From assembly GCF_036347135.1 (NCBI RefSeq), contig NZ_CP108938.1:9486001-9550000 (forward strand): a DNA stretch of 64,000 nt, in the 5' to 3' direction. The position numbers and the translations under genes are program-made. Origin of the DNA: Streptomyces sp. NBC_00775. GTDB taxonomy: Bacteria; Actinomycetota; Actinomycetes; Streptomycetales; Streptomycetaceae. The notes below the pieces were generated by a model that saw only the letters and a program-made list of their open reading frames with translations, made no database searches and was not told the DNA's origin. Below, one piece after another: positions 1-7,558 of this stretch. Each line of letters opens with the position of its first letter. Within the stretch, counting starts at the first letter, position 1.

Positions 1-2
1 AC

Positions 3-314
3 GGCGGAAAGCGGCTCGGCGCGGCGGAGTTGGGGGAGGGGCTCGGCGAACGGGCCACGCTCGTCCAGTTCTCCAGCGCCTTCTGCGCGCCCTGCCGGGC
101 GACCCGGCGGGTGCTCGCCGAGGTGGCCGGCATGGTTCCCGGGGTGTCCCACGTGGAGATCGACGCCGAGGACCACCTGGACCTCGTACGCGAACTCGAC
201 ATCCTCAAGACGCCGACCGTGCTGGTGCTCGACGCGGACGGGCGGATCGTGCGGCGGGCGACAGGACAGCCGCGCAAGGCGGATGTGATCGCGGCGCTGG
301 GAGAGGCCGTCTGA
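3..314 (+). CDS. Thioredoxin-family protein (5' end outside window)
   Basis: The frame is already open at base 3 and ends with TGA at 312-314. No start codon with a convincing ribosome site lies inside the window, so the N-terminus, possibly a membrane anchor, is missing. The visible part has a thioredoxin core: a beta-strand VQFSS, then the redox motif CAPC followed by R, then a strand VSHVEID, and the TPTVLVLD segment holding the conserved cis-proline. The family exchanges thiols and disulfides through the CxxC pair; the partner of this one cannot be told. A TTG at 30 is in frame but has no good Shine-Dalgarno sequence, so I do not favour it. The fold is clear; cell location is inference. 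Confidence 0.85.
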   Translation, partial: GGKRLGAAELGEGLGERATLVQFSSAFCAPCRATRRVLAEVAGMVPGVSHVEIDAEDHLDLVRELDILKTPTVLVLDADGRIVRRATGQPRKADVIAALGEAV

Positions 315-359
315 CCCGTGACGATCATGGTGAGGCATCTCCCAGATTCCGGAACGCCC

Positions 360-388
360 TTGACTGCGTGCACCACCTATCGTCAGCC
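360..388 (+). promoter_or_regulatory. Candidate promoter of the leader peptide / flavin reductase unit
   Basis: TTGACT at 360-365 is a good -35 element. The -10 is poor; the best placement at 17 bp spacing is near 383-388. Transcription would begin at or very near the ATG at 396, the nearly leaderless arrangement usual for this class of actinobacterial leader peptide. Confidence 0.35.
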
Positions 389-395
389 TGACCGT

Positions 396-476
396 ATGCC
401 CCCGGAACTCCTTCTCTTCGCGCGCGTCCACGTGGACCTGGCCCGCACCGCGAGTGCGCGCTGTCCGGGCTGTTGA
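396..476 (+). CDS. Cys-containing putative leader peptide (26 aa)
   Basis: This short frame runs from ATG 396 to TGA 474-476 and encodes 26 residues. Its middle, RVHVDLARTASARC, matches the recurrent actinobacterial pattern of R-x-H-x-D-L-x-R followed by Ser and a near-terminal Cys; it ends C-P-G-C. Peptides of this type are known in front of sulfur and cysteine metabolism genes and are thought to sense Cys-tRNA supply through translation. Here it lies 44 bases before the flavin reductase start, with a -35-like box just upstream. Its regulatory role is inference from the family; the pattern is seen directly. It could still be a chance frame, but the match and position argue against that. Confidence 0.7.
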   Translation: MPPELLLFARVHVDLARTASARCPGC

Positions 477-520
477 ACAGCCACGGATCAGCTCGTCACC
501 CCTCGCAGAAGGACAACTCC

Positions 521-1030
521 ATGACGGCCACGCCCGACCTCGGCACCCCCCAACTCGCCTCTCCCGACCTGCTGCGCTCCGTCTTCCGGCGACACGCGGC
601 CGGTGTGGCAGTGATCACGGCTCCCGGCGGCGAGGGTCCCGTGGGCTTCACCGCCACCTCGCTCACCTCGGTCTCCGCGGAGCCCCCGGTTATCTCCTTC
701 GGTATCGGCGTCGGCGCCTCCAGCTGGCCCGCGATCTCCGAGTCCGGCCATGTCGGGGTCCACATACTCGGCGAACACCAGCAGGAGCTGGCCGCGACCT
801 TCGCCAGGAGCGGGGCCGACCGCTTCGGCGCGTCCACCCGTTGGCGTAGGGGACCCGAGGGAGTTCCCGTCCTCGACGACGTGCTCGCCTGGCTCGTGTG
901 CCGTGTCGTCGCGCGCGTACCCGCGGGGGATCACCGCATCGTCCTGGCCGAGGTGGTCCTCGGCGACCCTTCCGGCGCGGGCCGGCCGCTCCTGTACCAC
1001 CAGGGGCGATTCAACGGCCTGCGCGACTGA
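521..1030 (+). CDS. Flavin reductase family protein (NAD(P)H:FMN oxidoreductase-like)
   Basis: A 169-residue protein of the HpaC/flavin-reductase-like FMN-binding split-barrel family. Typical landmarks are FRRHAAGVAVITA near the N-terminus, then GPVGFTATSLTSVS and PPVISFGIG, and a C-terminal PLLYHQGRFNGL. Such enzymes supply reduced flavin to a partner monooxygenase or act as small flavin oxidoreductases. I start at ATG 521, where GAAGGA lies 9 bases upstream; the frame also extends to TTG 473, which overlaps the leader peptide and lacks a site. The Cys leader suggests that expression follows sulfur or cysteine status, so a role with a sulfonate or thiol monooxygenase is possible, but no such partner is in the window. 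Confidence 0.88.
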   Translation: MTATPDLGTPQLASPDLLRSVFRRHAAGVAVITAPGGEGPVGFTATSLTSVSAEPPVISFGIGVGASSWPAISESGHVGVHILGEHQQELAATFARSGADRFGASTRWRRGPEGVPVLDDVLAWLVCRVVARVPAGDHRIVLAEVVLGDPSGAGRPLLYHQGRFNGLRD

Positions 1031-1252
1031 AGTTACTCGCCGGTCCTACCCGTCGGTCCTACTCGCTGGTTACGCAGCGTTGCCAAGGTCACAGTTCAAA
1101 GCGCTTGCTTAGTGGGCGCTCAGTGGGTGTACTGACGAGTAATATTTCGTTCGGAGCGCGGGTCGCCCCGACCGGGATCGGCCGCTTCAGGCGCCTATGC
1201 TGCCTGAAAGAAGGCAGCAGCCCAGAAATGACGATGCAGTAGGAGAGCCGGC
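1031..1252 (+). promoter_or_regulatory. Regulatory leader region upstream of etfB
   Basis: This 222-bp gap holds two close copies of CGGTCCTAC, a palindromic AAGCGCTT at 1099-1106 followed by TTAG-type sequence, and a short hairpin (GCTGCCT at 1199-1205, AGGCAGC at 1212-1218, loop GAAAGA) in what is probably the etfB 5' leader. I see no clean -35/-10 pair. The palindrome could be an operator, but no regulator can be named. Confidence 0.3.
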
Positions 1253-2038
1253 GTGAGCTTGAGGATCGTTGTCACTGTGAAGTACGTGCCCGACGCCACT
1301 GGCGACCGGCACTTCGCCGATGACCTGACCGTCGACCGTGACGACGTGGACGGCCTGCTGTCCGAACTCGACGAGTACGCCGTCGAGCAGGCGCTGCAGA
1401 TCGCCGACGAGGCGGACGACGCCGAGATCACCGTGCTGACCGTCGGCCCCGAGGACGCCAAGGACGCGCTGCGCAAGGCGCTTTCCATGGGTGCCGACAA
1501 GGCCATCCACGTCGAGGACGACGACCTGCACGGCACCGACGCCATCGGCACCTCGCTGGTGCTCGCGAAGGCGATCGAGAAGGCCGGCTACGACCTGGTC
1601 ATCTCCGGCATGGCGTCCACCGACGGCACCGCCGGTATCGTCCCGGCCCTGCTGGCCGAGCGCCTGGGTGTCCCGCAGGTCACGCTGCTCTCCGAGGTCT
1701 CGGTCGAGGACGGCGTCGTCAAGGGCCGCCGCGACGGCGACTCCGCCTCCGAGCAGCTGGAGGCCTCCCTCCCGGCCGTCGTGTCGGTCACCGACCAGTC
1801 GGGTGAGGCGCGTTACCCGTCCTTCAAGGGCATCATGGCCGCCAAGAAGAAGCCGGTGGAGTCCTGGGACCTCGAGGACCTGGAGCTCGACGCGGACGAG
1901 GTCGGTCTCGAGGGTGCCTGGACCAAGGTCGACTCCGCGACCGAGCGCCCGGCGCGCACCGCCGGCACGATCGTCAAGGACGAGGGCGAGGGCGGCAAGC
2001 AGCTCGCTGAGTTCCTCGCGGGCCAGAAGTTCATCTAA
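1253..2038 (+). CDS. etfB: Electron transfer flavoprotein beta subunit
   Basis: A 261-residue ETF beta subunit (FixA family), starting at GTG 1253 with AGGAG in the ribosome-site position. It begins SLRIVVTVKYVPD, has the AMP/FAD-side loops VLTVGPEDAKDALRKALSMGADKA and the segment SGMASTDGTAGIVPALLAERLG, which carries the ETF-beta signature region. ETF is a soluble heterodimer carrying FAD and AMP that accepts electrons from acyl-CoA and other dehydrogenases and passes them to ETF:quinone oxidoreductase in the membrane. Full length for the family. The alpha subunit follows 52 bases downstream on the same strand, as usual. Confidence 0.97.
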   Translation: MSLRIVVTVKYVPDATGDRHFADDLTVDRDDVDGLLSELDEYAVEQALQIADEADDAEITVLTVGPEDAKDALRKALSMGADKAIHVEDDDLHGTDAIGTSLVLAKAIEKAGYDLVISGMASTDGTAGIVPALLAERLGVPQVTLLSEVSVEDGVVKGRRDGDSASEQLEASLPAVVSVTDQSGEARYPSFKGIMAAKKKPVESWDLEDLELDADEVGLEGAWTKVDSATERPARTAGTIVKDEGEGGKQLAEFLAGQKFI

Positions 2039-2090
2039 GGCTCACCCCCTCACCGCCCCCAGACTTCGCAATCCGCAGGAGAGCATTCCC

Positions 2091-3053
2091 ATGGCTGAAG
2101 TTCTCGTCTACGTCGACCACGTGGACGGTGCCGTCCGCAAGCCCACCCTGGAGCTGCTGACGCTGGCCCGCCGCATCGGTGAGCCCGTCGCCGTCGCCCT
2201 CGGCTCCGGTGCCGAGAACACCGCCGCCGCGCTCGCCGAGCACGGCGCGGTGAAGGTCCTCACGCACGACGCCGCCGAGTACGCCGACTACCTGGTCGTA
2301 CCGAAGGTGGACGCGCTGCAGGCCGCGTACAAGGCCGTCTCCCCGGCCGCCGTGCTCGTCCCGTCCTCCGCCGAGGGCAAGGAGATCGCGGCCCGCCTCG
2401 CGGTCCGTATCGGCTCCGGCATCATCACCGACGCCACCGACATCGAGGCCGGCGACGAGGGCCCGGTGGCCACGCAGTCCGCGTTCGCCGCCTCCTTCAC
2501 CACCAAGTCCCGTGTCTCCAAGGGCACTCCGGTCATCACGGTCAAGCCGAACTCGGCTCCCGTGGAGGCCGCCCCGGCCGCCGGCGCCGTCGAGGCGCTC
2601 GCCGTCTCCTTCTCCGAGAAGGCCACCGGCACCAAGGTCACCGCGCGCACCCCGCGCGAGTCGACCGGCCGCCCCGAGCTGACCGAGGCCGCGATCGTGG
2701 TCTCCGGCGGCCGTGGTGTCAACGGCGCCGAGAACTTCTCGATCATCGAGGGGCTCGCCGACTCCCTCGGTGCCGCCGTGGGCGCCTCGCGCGCCGCGGT
2801 CGACGCCGGCTGGTACCCGCACACCAACCAGGTCGGCCAGACCGGCAAGTCCGTGTCGCCGCAGCTGTACATCGCCTCCGGCATCTCCGGCGCGATCCAG
2901 CACCGCGCCGGTATGCAGACGTCGAAGACGATCGTGGCGATCAACAAGGACGCCGAGGCCCCGATCTTCGACCTGGTCGACTACGGCGTGGTCGGCGACC
3001 TCTTCGAGGTCGTCCCGCAGCTCACCGAGGAGATCAAGTCCCGCAAGGGCTGA
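2091..3053 (+). CDS. etfA: Electron transfer flavoprotein alpha subunit
   Basis: A 320-residue ETF alpha subunit (FixB family). It starts at ATG 2091 after GGAGAG. The N-terminal domain opens AEVLVYVDHVDG; the C-terminal FAD-binding domain contains VVSGGRGVNGAENF, GASRAAVDAGWYPHTNQVGQTG, SPQLYIASGISGAIQH and IVAINKDAEAPIF, all hallmark ETF-alpha segments that hold FAD. Cytosolic heterodimer with EtfB; feeds electrons from beta-oxidation and amino-acid dehydrogenases to the quinone pool. It forms an operon with etfB and is closed by a strong hairpin directly after the stop. Confidence 0.97.
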   Translation: MAEVLVYVDHVDGAVRKPTLELLTLARRIGEPVAVALGSGAENTAAALAEHGAVKVLTHDAAEYADYLVVPKVDALQAAYKAVSPAAVLVPSSAEGKEIAARLAVRIGSGIITDATDIEAGDEGPVATQSAFAASFTTKSRVSKGTPVITVKPNSAPVEAAPAAGAVEALAVSFSEKATGTKVTARTPRESTGRPELTEAAIVVSGGRGVNGAENFSIIEGLADSLGAAVGASRAAVDAGWYPHTNQVGQTGKSVSPQLYIASGISGAIQHRAGMQTSKTIVAINKDAEAPIFDLVDYGVVGDLFEVVPQLTEEIKSRKG

Positions 3054-3068
3054 TCGAGTCCCGCTGTA

Positions 3069-3105
3069 CGAGGCCCTCGCGACCGTCATGGTCGCGGGGG
3101 CCTCG
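3069..3105. terminator. Bidirectional terminator between etfA and the convergent phosphatase gene
   Basis: A 16-bp stem (3069-3084 paired with 3090-3105, one G-T pair) with a 5-base loop GTCAT. It lies between two convergent genes, 15 bases after the etfA stop and directly before the 3' end of the minus-strand gene, so it can serve both. Confidence 0.85.
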
Positions 3106-3107
3106 CC

Positions 3108-4001
3108 TCATCCCAGGGTCAGCGTGGTCTGCAGGGGCAGATGGTCGCTCGGGAACTGTCCATTGCGGGAGAACGTGTTGACCGACGCCCGGTGTGCGGT
3201 CACTTCGGGCGTGGCGAGGATCCAGTCGATGCGGTCGCCGTCCGGCACCAGCGGCCAGTAGCCGTGGAAGGTGGCGTACAGCGGACCGCGCTCGGCCGCC
3301 GCGTCCCAGGTGTCGACGAGACCGGCGCCCAGCATCGTGTCGTAGACGGGGTTCTTGTGGGCCGCGACATTGAAGTCGCCGGTCACGATCAGCGGCAGGG
3401 AACGGTCGAACCCGGCGATCCGCTGACCGATCAGGGTGGCGGCACGCGCGCGTGCCTTCTGACGTCCGCTGTCCAGATGGGTGTTGAGGACGTAGAACTC
3501 CCGCTCCCCGTCGCGCAGATCACGGAAGCGGATCCAGGTGACCATGCGGATGCAGACGCCACCCCAGGTGTTCGAACCGATCACGTCGGGCGTGTCGGAG
3601 AGCCAGAAGTGCTCGTACTCGACCGGGGCGAGACGGCGGGTGTCGTAGAAGACCGCCATGAACTCGTCGCGGCTGCCGCCCGCGCGGCCCGTGCCGATCC
3701 AGTCGTAGTGCGGTCCGAGGTCGGAGTCGATGTCGCGCAGCTGGTGGTAGAGGCCCTCCTGGGTGCCGATGACGTGGGGGGCCGCCCGGCGTAAGAGTTC
3801 GCCCATTACCGGGCGGCGGGTGGGCCAGCTGTGGGGTTCGGAGCCGCTCGCGTAGCGGAGATTGAACGTCATGACGTCCAGGTCCCGGCCCCGGTGCGGG
3901 GCGGCGGAGGCGGCCGCCGTACTCAACAGGGGCACGCCGACCGCGGCGGCCACGGCGGTCCTCAGTCCCATGCGACGAGTCACTCTGCTGGTGTCCGGCA
4001 C
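3108..4001 (-). CDS. Secreted endonuclease/exonuclease/phosphatase-family protein
   Basis: A 297-residue exported member of the EEP fold. The N-terminus has arginine pairs (RVTRRMG) and a hydrophobic stretch ending AAASAAPH, which could be a Tat or Sec signal. The mature part has the ordered EEP motifs: MTFNLRYA, IGTQEG (metal-binding Glu), FYVLNTHLD, VTGDFN and, near the C-terminus, RIDWIL and SDHLPL with the catalytic His. The family cleaves phosphoesters with a divalent metal; extracellular members act on nucleic acid, phospholipid or sugar phosphates. The substrate cannot be told. Convergent with etfA. Start chosen because it gives a complete signal peptide. Confidence 0.88.
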   Translation of the reverse strand: MPDTSRVTRRMGLRTAVAAAVGVPLLSTAAASAAPHRGRDLDVMTFNLRYASGSEPHSWPTRRPVMGELLRRAAPHVIGTQEGLYHQLRDIDSDLGPHYDWIGTGRAGGSRDEFMAVFYDTRRLAPVEYEHFWLSDTPDVIGSNTWGGVCIRMVTWIRFRDLRDGEREFYVLNTHLDSGRQKARARAATLIGQRIAGFDRSLPLIVTGDFNVAAHKNPVYDTMLGAGLVDTWDAAAERGPLYATFHGYWPLVPDGDRIDWILATPEVTAHRASVNTFSRNGQFPSDHLPLQTTLTLG

Positions 4002-4094
4002 GCGTACTCCTTCGGTCGGGGGTCAGGATGAGGGTGCAAGAGGGTGTTGACCATCGGGAAGATCCCCGGATAACTTCGCTATACGGATTGTTGA

Positions 4095-4109
4095 TTCCGT
4101 GGAGCGGAA
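4095..4109 (+). promoter_or_regulatory. Inverted repeat upstream of the aldolase gene (IclR/AllR-like candidate operator)
   Basis: TTCCG at 4095-4099 and CGGAA at 4105-4109 form a 5-bp inverted repeat with a 5-base spacer, immediately before the ribosome site of the next gene. This layout resembles operators of IclR-family repressors in streptomycetes. No IclR gene is present in the window, so the assignment is inference. Confidence 0.4.
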
Positions 4110-4125
4110 AACAGGAGGCTGTGGG

Positions 4126-5433
4126 ATGGGTCAGGGTCAGCAGGAGAAGGTGTCGACGAGCCTCGCGGGCGCCGTCAGCGAGGAGATCAGTGCCTCCCTC
4201 GCCCCGGTCGACGCCGAGCTGGAGCGCCGCTACCCCGGAGACCCCGGCACCCGGCAGCCCGTCCACACCGTGTACGTCCCCGGTGACGTGTTCGCCGCCG
4301 ACACCATCCGCTCCTGGGGCGACCGGGCCCTCGCCGCGCTCGACGAGCACGCCCCGGACGCGGCCTCCTTCGCCGCCGTCCTCGGCCTCTCCGACGAGCT
4401 CGCCGAGCCCGTGTACGACCGCGTACGGGCCAAGCTGGAACGCGAACCCATCGAGGACCTGCGCGTCGACTTCGAGGACGGCTACGGCCCGCGCCCGGAC
4501 GCCGAGGAGGACGAGGCGGCGGCCCGCGCGGCCCGTCTGATCGCGGAGGCGTACGAGAACGGCACGGCGGCCCCGTACATGGGCATCCGCATGAAGTGCA
4601 TGGAGGCTCCGGTGCGCGACCGGGGCATCCGCACCCTCGACATCTTCCTGACGGGCCTGATGGAGGCGGGCGGTCTGCCCGAGGGGCTGGTCCTGACCCT
4701 CCCCAAGGTGACGTACGCCGAGCAGGTCACCGCGATGGTCCGGCTCCTGGAGGAGTTCGAGAAGGCGCGCGGCCTGGAGCCCGGCCGGATCGGCTTCGAG
4801 ATCCAGATCGAGACCAGCCAGTCCATCCTCGCCACCGACGGCACCGCGACCGTCGCCCGTATGATCCAGGCCGCCGAGGGCCGCGCCACCGGTCTGCACT
4901 ACGGCACCTTCGACTACAGCGCCTGCCTCGGCGTCTCCGCCGCCTACCAGGCCAGCGACCACCCCGCCGCCGACCACGCCAAGGCGATCATGCAGGTCGC
5001 CGCCGCGGGCACCGGCGTACGCGTCTCCGACGGCTCCACCAACGTCCTGCCGGTCGGTCCGACCGAGAAGGTCCACGACGCCTGGCGCCTGCACTACGGC
5101 CTCACCCGCCGTGCCCTGGCCCGCGCCTACTACCAGGGCTGGGACATGCACCCCGGCCACATCCCCACCCGCTACGCCGCCGTCTTCGCCTTCTACCGCG
5201 AGGGCTTCGAACAGGCCGCGGCCCGCCTCGCCCGCTACGCCGCCCACACCGACGGCGACGTCATGGACGAGCCCGCCACCGCCAAGGCCCTCAGCGGCTA
5301 CCTGCTGCGCGGCCTGGACTGCGGCGCCCTGGACATCGCGGAGGTGGCACGGGTGACGGGTCTGACGCGGGCGGACCTGGAGGGGTTCGCGTCGCCGAGG
5401 CGGGCGGATCTGACGATCTCCGGGAAGCAGTAG
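4126..5433 (+). CDS. HpcH/HpaI aldolase / citrate-lyase-beta-like protein (DUF6986 type)
   Basis: A 435-residue protein. I start at ATG 4126 because AGGAGG lies at 4113-4118; the frame extends to GTG 4099, which overlaps the inverted repeat. Segments fit the CitE/HpcH TIM-barrel superfamily: LRVDFEDGYG, YMGIRMKCME, LVLTLPKVTYAEQV, IGFEIQIETSQ and GLHYGTFDYSACLG. In that superfamily acidic residues like those in IQIET bind Mg2+ and the enzymes make or break C-C bonds in acyl-CoA or oxo-acid substrates. A substrate cannot be assigned; related actinobacterial proteins are often named only by domain. The operator-like repeat upstream suggests induction by a small metabolite. Confidence 0.75.
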   Translation: MGQGQQEKVSTSLAGAVSEEISASLAPVDAELERRYPGDPGTRQPVHTVYVPGDVFAADTIRSWGDRALAALDEHAPDAASFAAVLGLSDELAEPVYDRVRAKLEREPIEDLRVDFEDGYGPRPDAEEDEAAARAARLIAEAYENGTAAPYMGIRMKCMEAPVRDRGIRTLDIFLTGLMEAGGLPEGLVLTLPKVTYAEQVTAMVRLLEEFEKARGLEPGRIGFEIQIETSQSILATDGTATVARMIQAAEGRATGLHYGTFDYSACLGVSAAYQASDHPAADHAKAIMQVAAAGTGVRVSDGSTNVLPVGPTEKVHDAWRLHYGLTRRALARAYYQGWDMHPGHIPTRYAAVFAFYREGFEQAAARLARYAAHTDGDVMDEPATAKALSGYLLRGLDCGALDIAEVARVTGLTRADLEGFASPRRADLTISGKQ

Positions 5434-5463
5434 CGGCCCTTCAGGGACGCGGGGCCGTGCCAT

Positions 5464-5480
5464 CCGCGGCTCCGCCGCGG
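5464..5480. terminator. Short GC hairpin between convergent genes
   Basis: CCGCGG at 5464-5469 and again at 5475-5480, with loop CTCCG. It lies between the aldolase gene and the convergent gene that ends at 5508. Such GCGGCTCCGCCGC elements recur in intergenic Streptomyces DNA; here it may act as a weak terminator. Confidence 0.45.
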
Positions 5481-5507
5481 GGCGCGACACGCCACGGACC
5501 GCCCGCA

Positions 5508-6278
5508 CTATGACGACGGACCCGTCTTCGCGTACCTCTCCAGACCGGAGGCGGTGGTCAACCCCTCTTCCACGAACAGACGGGTCCCCCGCGCACACAG
5601 CTCCGCGTCGAAGCGAGCCCTGGCACAGAACTCCTCCGGAGTCTGTCCGAACAGCTCCCGCAGGCGCGCCGACCCGGCAAGGAGCGAGGCGAGCAGCGGA
5701 CGCTCGCCCGGATGGGTACGGGGCACTCCGGCGCCGTCGTGGAGAACCCCGTGACGGTTGACGTAGACGTACGCGCCGGGCAGGAACTCACCGGAGTCCA
5801 GCTCGATCCGGACGCCGGAGGCGGGCGAGGGCAGCCACGCGCGATCGTACGCACCGGTCGCCTCCGGAACGCCCTCGCTCGCGTCGATCACCGCGAGCTG
5901 CTCCTCATCGAGCCAGGTGAGGAACAACTCACCGACGGCGCCCGGCGCGTGGAACGGCGACGCCGACACGTACCCCATGAGACTCACATGGGCCGAGACA
6001 CCGACCCCGATGCCGCCGACCCGCGCCTTCACCAGCGGAATCGTGCCGGACACCCCGGACAGCGCCATCTTGTGCCGGAGTTGGGCGGGACAGGCGTTGG
6101 AGCCGACCGCGAGGACCGGGACGCGGTCCTTGTACACCAGACGGCTCAGGGGCAACAGCCGGTCCCCGTCGAGGAGTCCGGAGTCCTTGGGCCAGGCCCC
6201 CGGATAGCTCAGCGGGTGCTCGCGGGGGATCTCGGCGAGGCCGAGGGCCTCCAGAGTGCGCGGGTCGGGGGCGGCCAC
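5508..6278 (-). CDS. Uncharacterised protein, possibly gamma-glutamylcyclotransferase-like fold
   Basis: A 256-residue cytosolic protein with no signal or membrane segment. It begins at GTG 6278, only three bases after the stop of the LacI-type regulator on the same strand, so the two are probably co-transcribed. The segment PVLAVGSNACPAQLRHK resembles the YGSN-type nucleotide-free loop of gamma-glutamylcyclotransferase-like folds, and GELFLTWLDEEQLAVIDASEG resembles the later acidic-residue region of that fold. This is a weak resemblance read by eye. I do not recognise a specific family and assign no reaction. Linkage to the sugar regulator is the main contextual clue. Confidence 0.65.
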   Translation of the reverse strand: MAAPDPRTLEALGLAEIPREHPLSYPGAWPKDSGLLDGDRLLPLSRLVYKDRVPVLAVGSNACPAQLRHKMALSGVSGTIPLVKARVGGIGVGVSAHVSLMGYVSASPFHAPGAVGELFLTWLDEEQLAVIDASEGVPEATGAYDRAWLPSPASGVRIELDSGEFLPGAYVYVNRHGVLHDGAGVPRTHPGERPLLASLLAGSARLRELFGQTPEEFCARARFDAELCARGTRLFVEEGLTTASGLERYAKTGPSS

Positions 6279-6281
6279 GGC

Positions 6282-7394
6282 TCAGTCCGAGGGCGGCAGT
6301 TCCCCGGAGCCGCGGGTGATCAGGCGCGTCGGGAGTTCGATGCGCTCCGGGGTGACGAGGCTGCCGTCGAGCTGGCGGAAGAGGCGTTCGGCGGCCGTGC
6401 GGCCGAGGGCGGCGGCGTCCTGGGCGACGACCGTGACGCCGGGCTGGAGGAGGTCGGCGAGTTCGATGTCGTCGAAGCCGACGAGGGCGACGGGGCGGCC
6501 GCGCTCGGCGATGACGCGGACGACCGTGACGGTGACACGGTTGTTGCCGGCGAAGACCGCGGTGACGGGGGCGGGGCTGGAGAGCATGTCCTCGGCCGCC
6601 TTGCGTACCCGGCGCGGGTCGGTGACGCCCAGGGACATCCAGGCGTCCTCGACCGGTATGCCCGCGTCCTCCATGGCGGCGCGGTAGCCGCGCAGCCGCT
6701 CGGCGGCGGTGTGGATGCGGGGCATGTCGCCGATGAAGCCGATCCGGCGGTGGCCGTGGGCGATGAGGTGGGCGACACCCTCACGGGCGCCGCCGAAGCT
6801 GTCCGACAGGACGACGTCGGCGTCGATCTTTCCGGCCGGGCGGTCCACGAAGACCGTGGCGACGCCCGCCTTTATCTCGGGTTCCAGATAGCGGTGGTCG
6901 TCACCGGCCGGGATGACGACGAGTCCGTCCACGCGGCGCGCGCACAGCGCGAGGACCAGTTCCTGCTCGCGCTCCGGGTCCTCGGCGCTGGAGCCGTTGA
7001 TCAGCAGCGCGCCGTGGGCACGGGCCACCTCCTCGACCGAGCGGCTCAGCGGCCCGTAGAACGGGTCCGCGAGGTCCTCCAGGACGAGGCCGATGCTCGC
7101 GGTGCTGCCCTTGCGCAGCACCCGTGCGCTGTCGTTGCGGCGGAAGCCCAGTGCGTCGATGGCCTCCTGGACGCGGCGCTCGGTGTCCGGGGTGACCCCC
7201 GGCTCGCCGTTGACTACGCGCGAGACCGTCTTGAGGCCGACTCCCGCACGCGCCGCAACGTCCTTCATGGTCGGACGGTTTCCGTAGCGGTTCTCGGATC
7301 GGCGGGCGGTCTCGGCCACGATGCGCTGTCCTGTCCTGTCGGCGACGGGGATGCGTCGGTCCATGGGGTTGTATGAGGATGTGGCGTCGAGCAT
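6282..7394 (-). CDS. LacI-family transcriptional regulator
   Basis: Up to 370 residues. A LacI helix-turn-helix starts at about residue 43 (MKDVAARAGVGLKTVSRVVNGEPGVTPDT), followed by the hinge RNDSARVLRKG and a periplasmic-binding-protein-like effector domain (IGLVLEDLADPFYG, VDGLVVIPAG, GHRRIGFIGD, VGFDDIELADL, and VVAQD). It should repress sugar genes and release DNA on binding a sugar. The 5' boundary is uncertain: ATG 7394 lies only 8 bases from a perfect palindrome, has no clear ribosome site, and later Met codons exist at residues 11 and 43. The divergent ROK kinase and nearby alpha-galactosidase system are likely targets. Autoregulation is probable because the palindrome abuts its own start. 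Confidence 0.92.
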   Translation of the reverse strand: MLDATSSYNPMDRRIPVADRTGQRIVAETARRSENRYGNRPTMKDVAARAGVGLKTVSRVVNGEPGVTPDTERRVQEAIDALGFRRNDSARVLRKGSTASIGLVLEDLADPFYGPLSRSVEEVARAHGALLINGSSAEDPEREQELVLALCARRVDGLVVIPAGDDHRYLEPEIKAGVATVFVDRPAGKIDADVVLSDSFGGAREGVAHLIAHGHRRIGFIGDMPRIHTAAERLRGYRAAMEDAGIPVEDAWMSLGVTDPRRVRKAAEDMLSSPAPVTAVFAGNNRVTVTVVRVIAERGRPVALVGFDDIELADLLQPGVTVVAQDAAALGRTAAERLFRQLDGSLVTPERIELPTRLITRGSGELPPSD

Positions 7395-7402
7395 AGAGCC
7401 TG

Positions 7403-7414
7403 GACAACGTTGTC
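7403..7414. promoter_or_regulatory. LacI-type operator palindrome
   Basis: GACAACGTTGTC at 7403-7414 is a perfect 12-bp palindrome with a central CG, the usual centre of LacI-family sites. It lies between the divergent lacI-type and ROK kinase genes, so bound repressor could control both. Confidence 0.8.
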
Positions 7415-7558
7415 AGATGCGAGAGAGACTGTCCACCGCATTCTCCGGCCTGCGCCTTCCCCCAGGGGCGCGTCGTCCTGCCTGCCTTTTCGGCCGGAGA
7501 CCCGGACCCGCAGCGCGGCGGGCCCGGAAACGACACCGCCTTGGGAGATCTGACTCTG

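Noticed and set aside
488..1000. Minus-strand frames opposite the flavin reductase
   Set aside because: The plus strand encodes a full flavin-reductase fold; the opposite frames are compositional shadows.
3520..5598. Long minus-strand frame overlapping the EEP and aldolase genes
   Set aside because: Both overlapped genes have convincing motifs and ribosome sites; the long frame has neither and is a shadow of the aldolase gene.
7541..7558. TTG 7541 as the start of the ROK kinase
   Set aside because: GGGAGA lies just downstream of it and is correctly spaced for ATG 7559.
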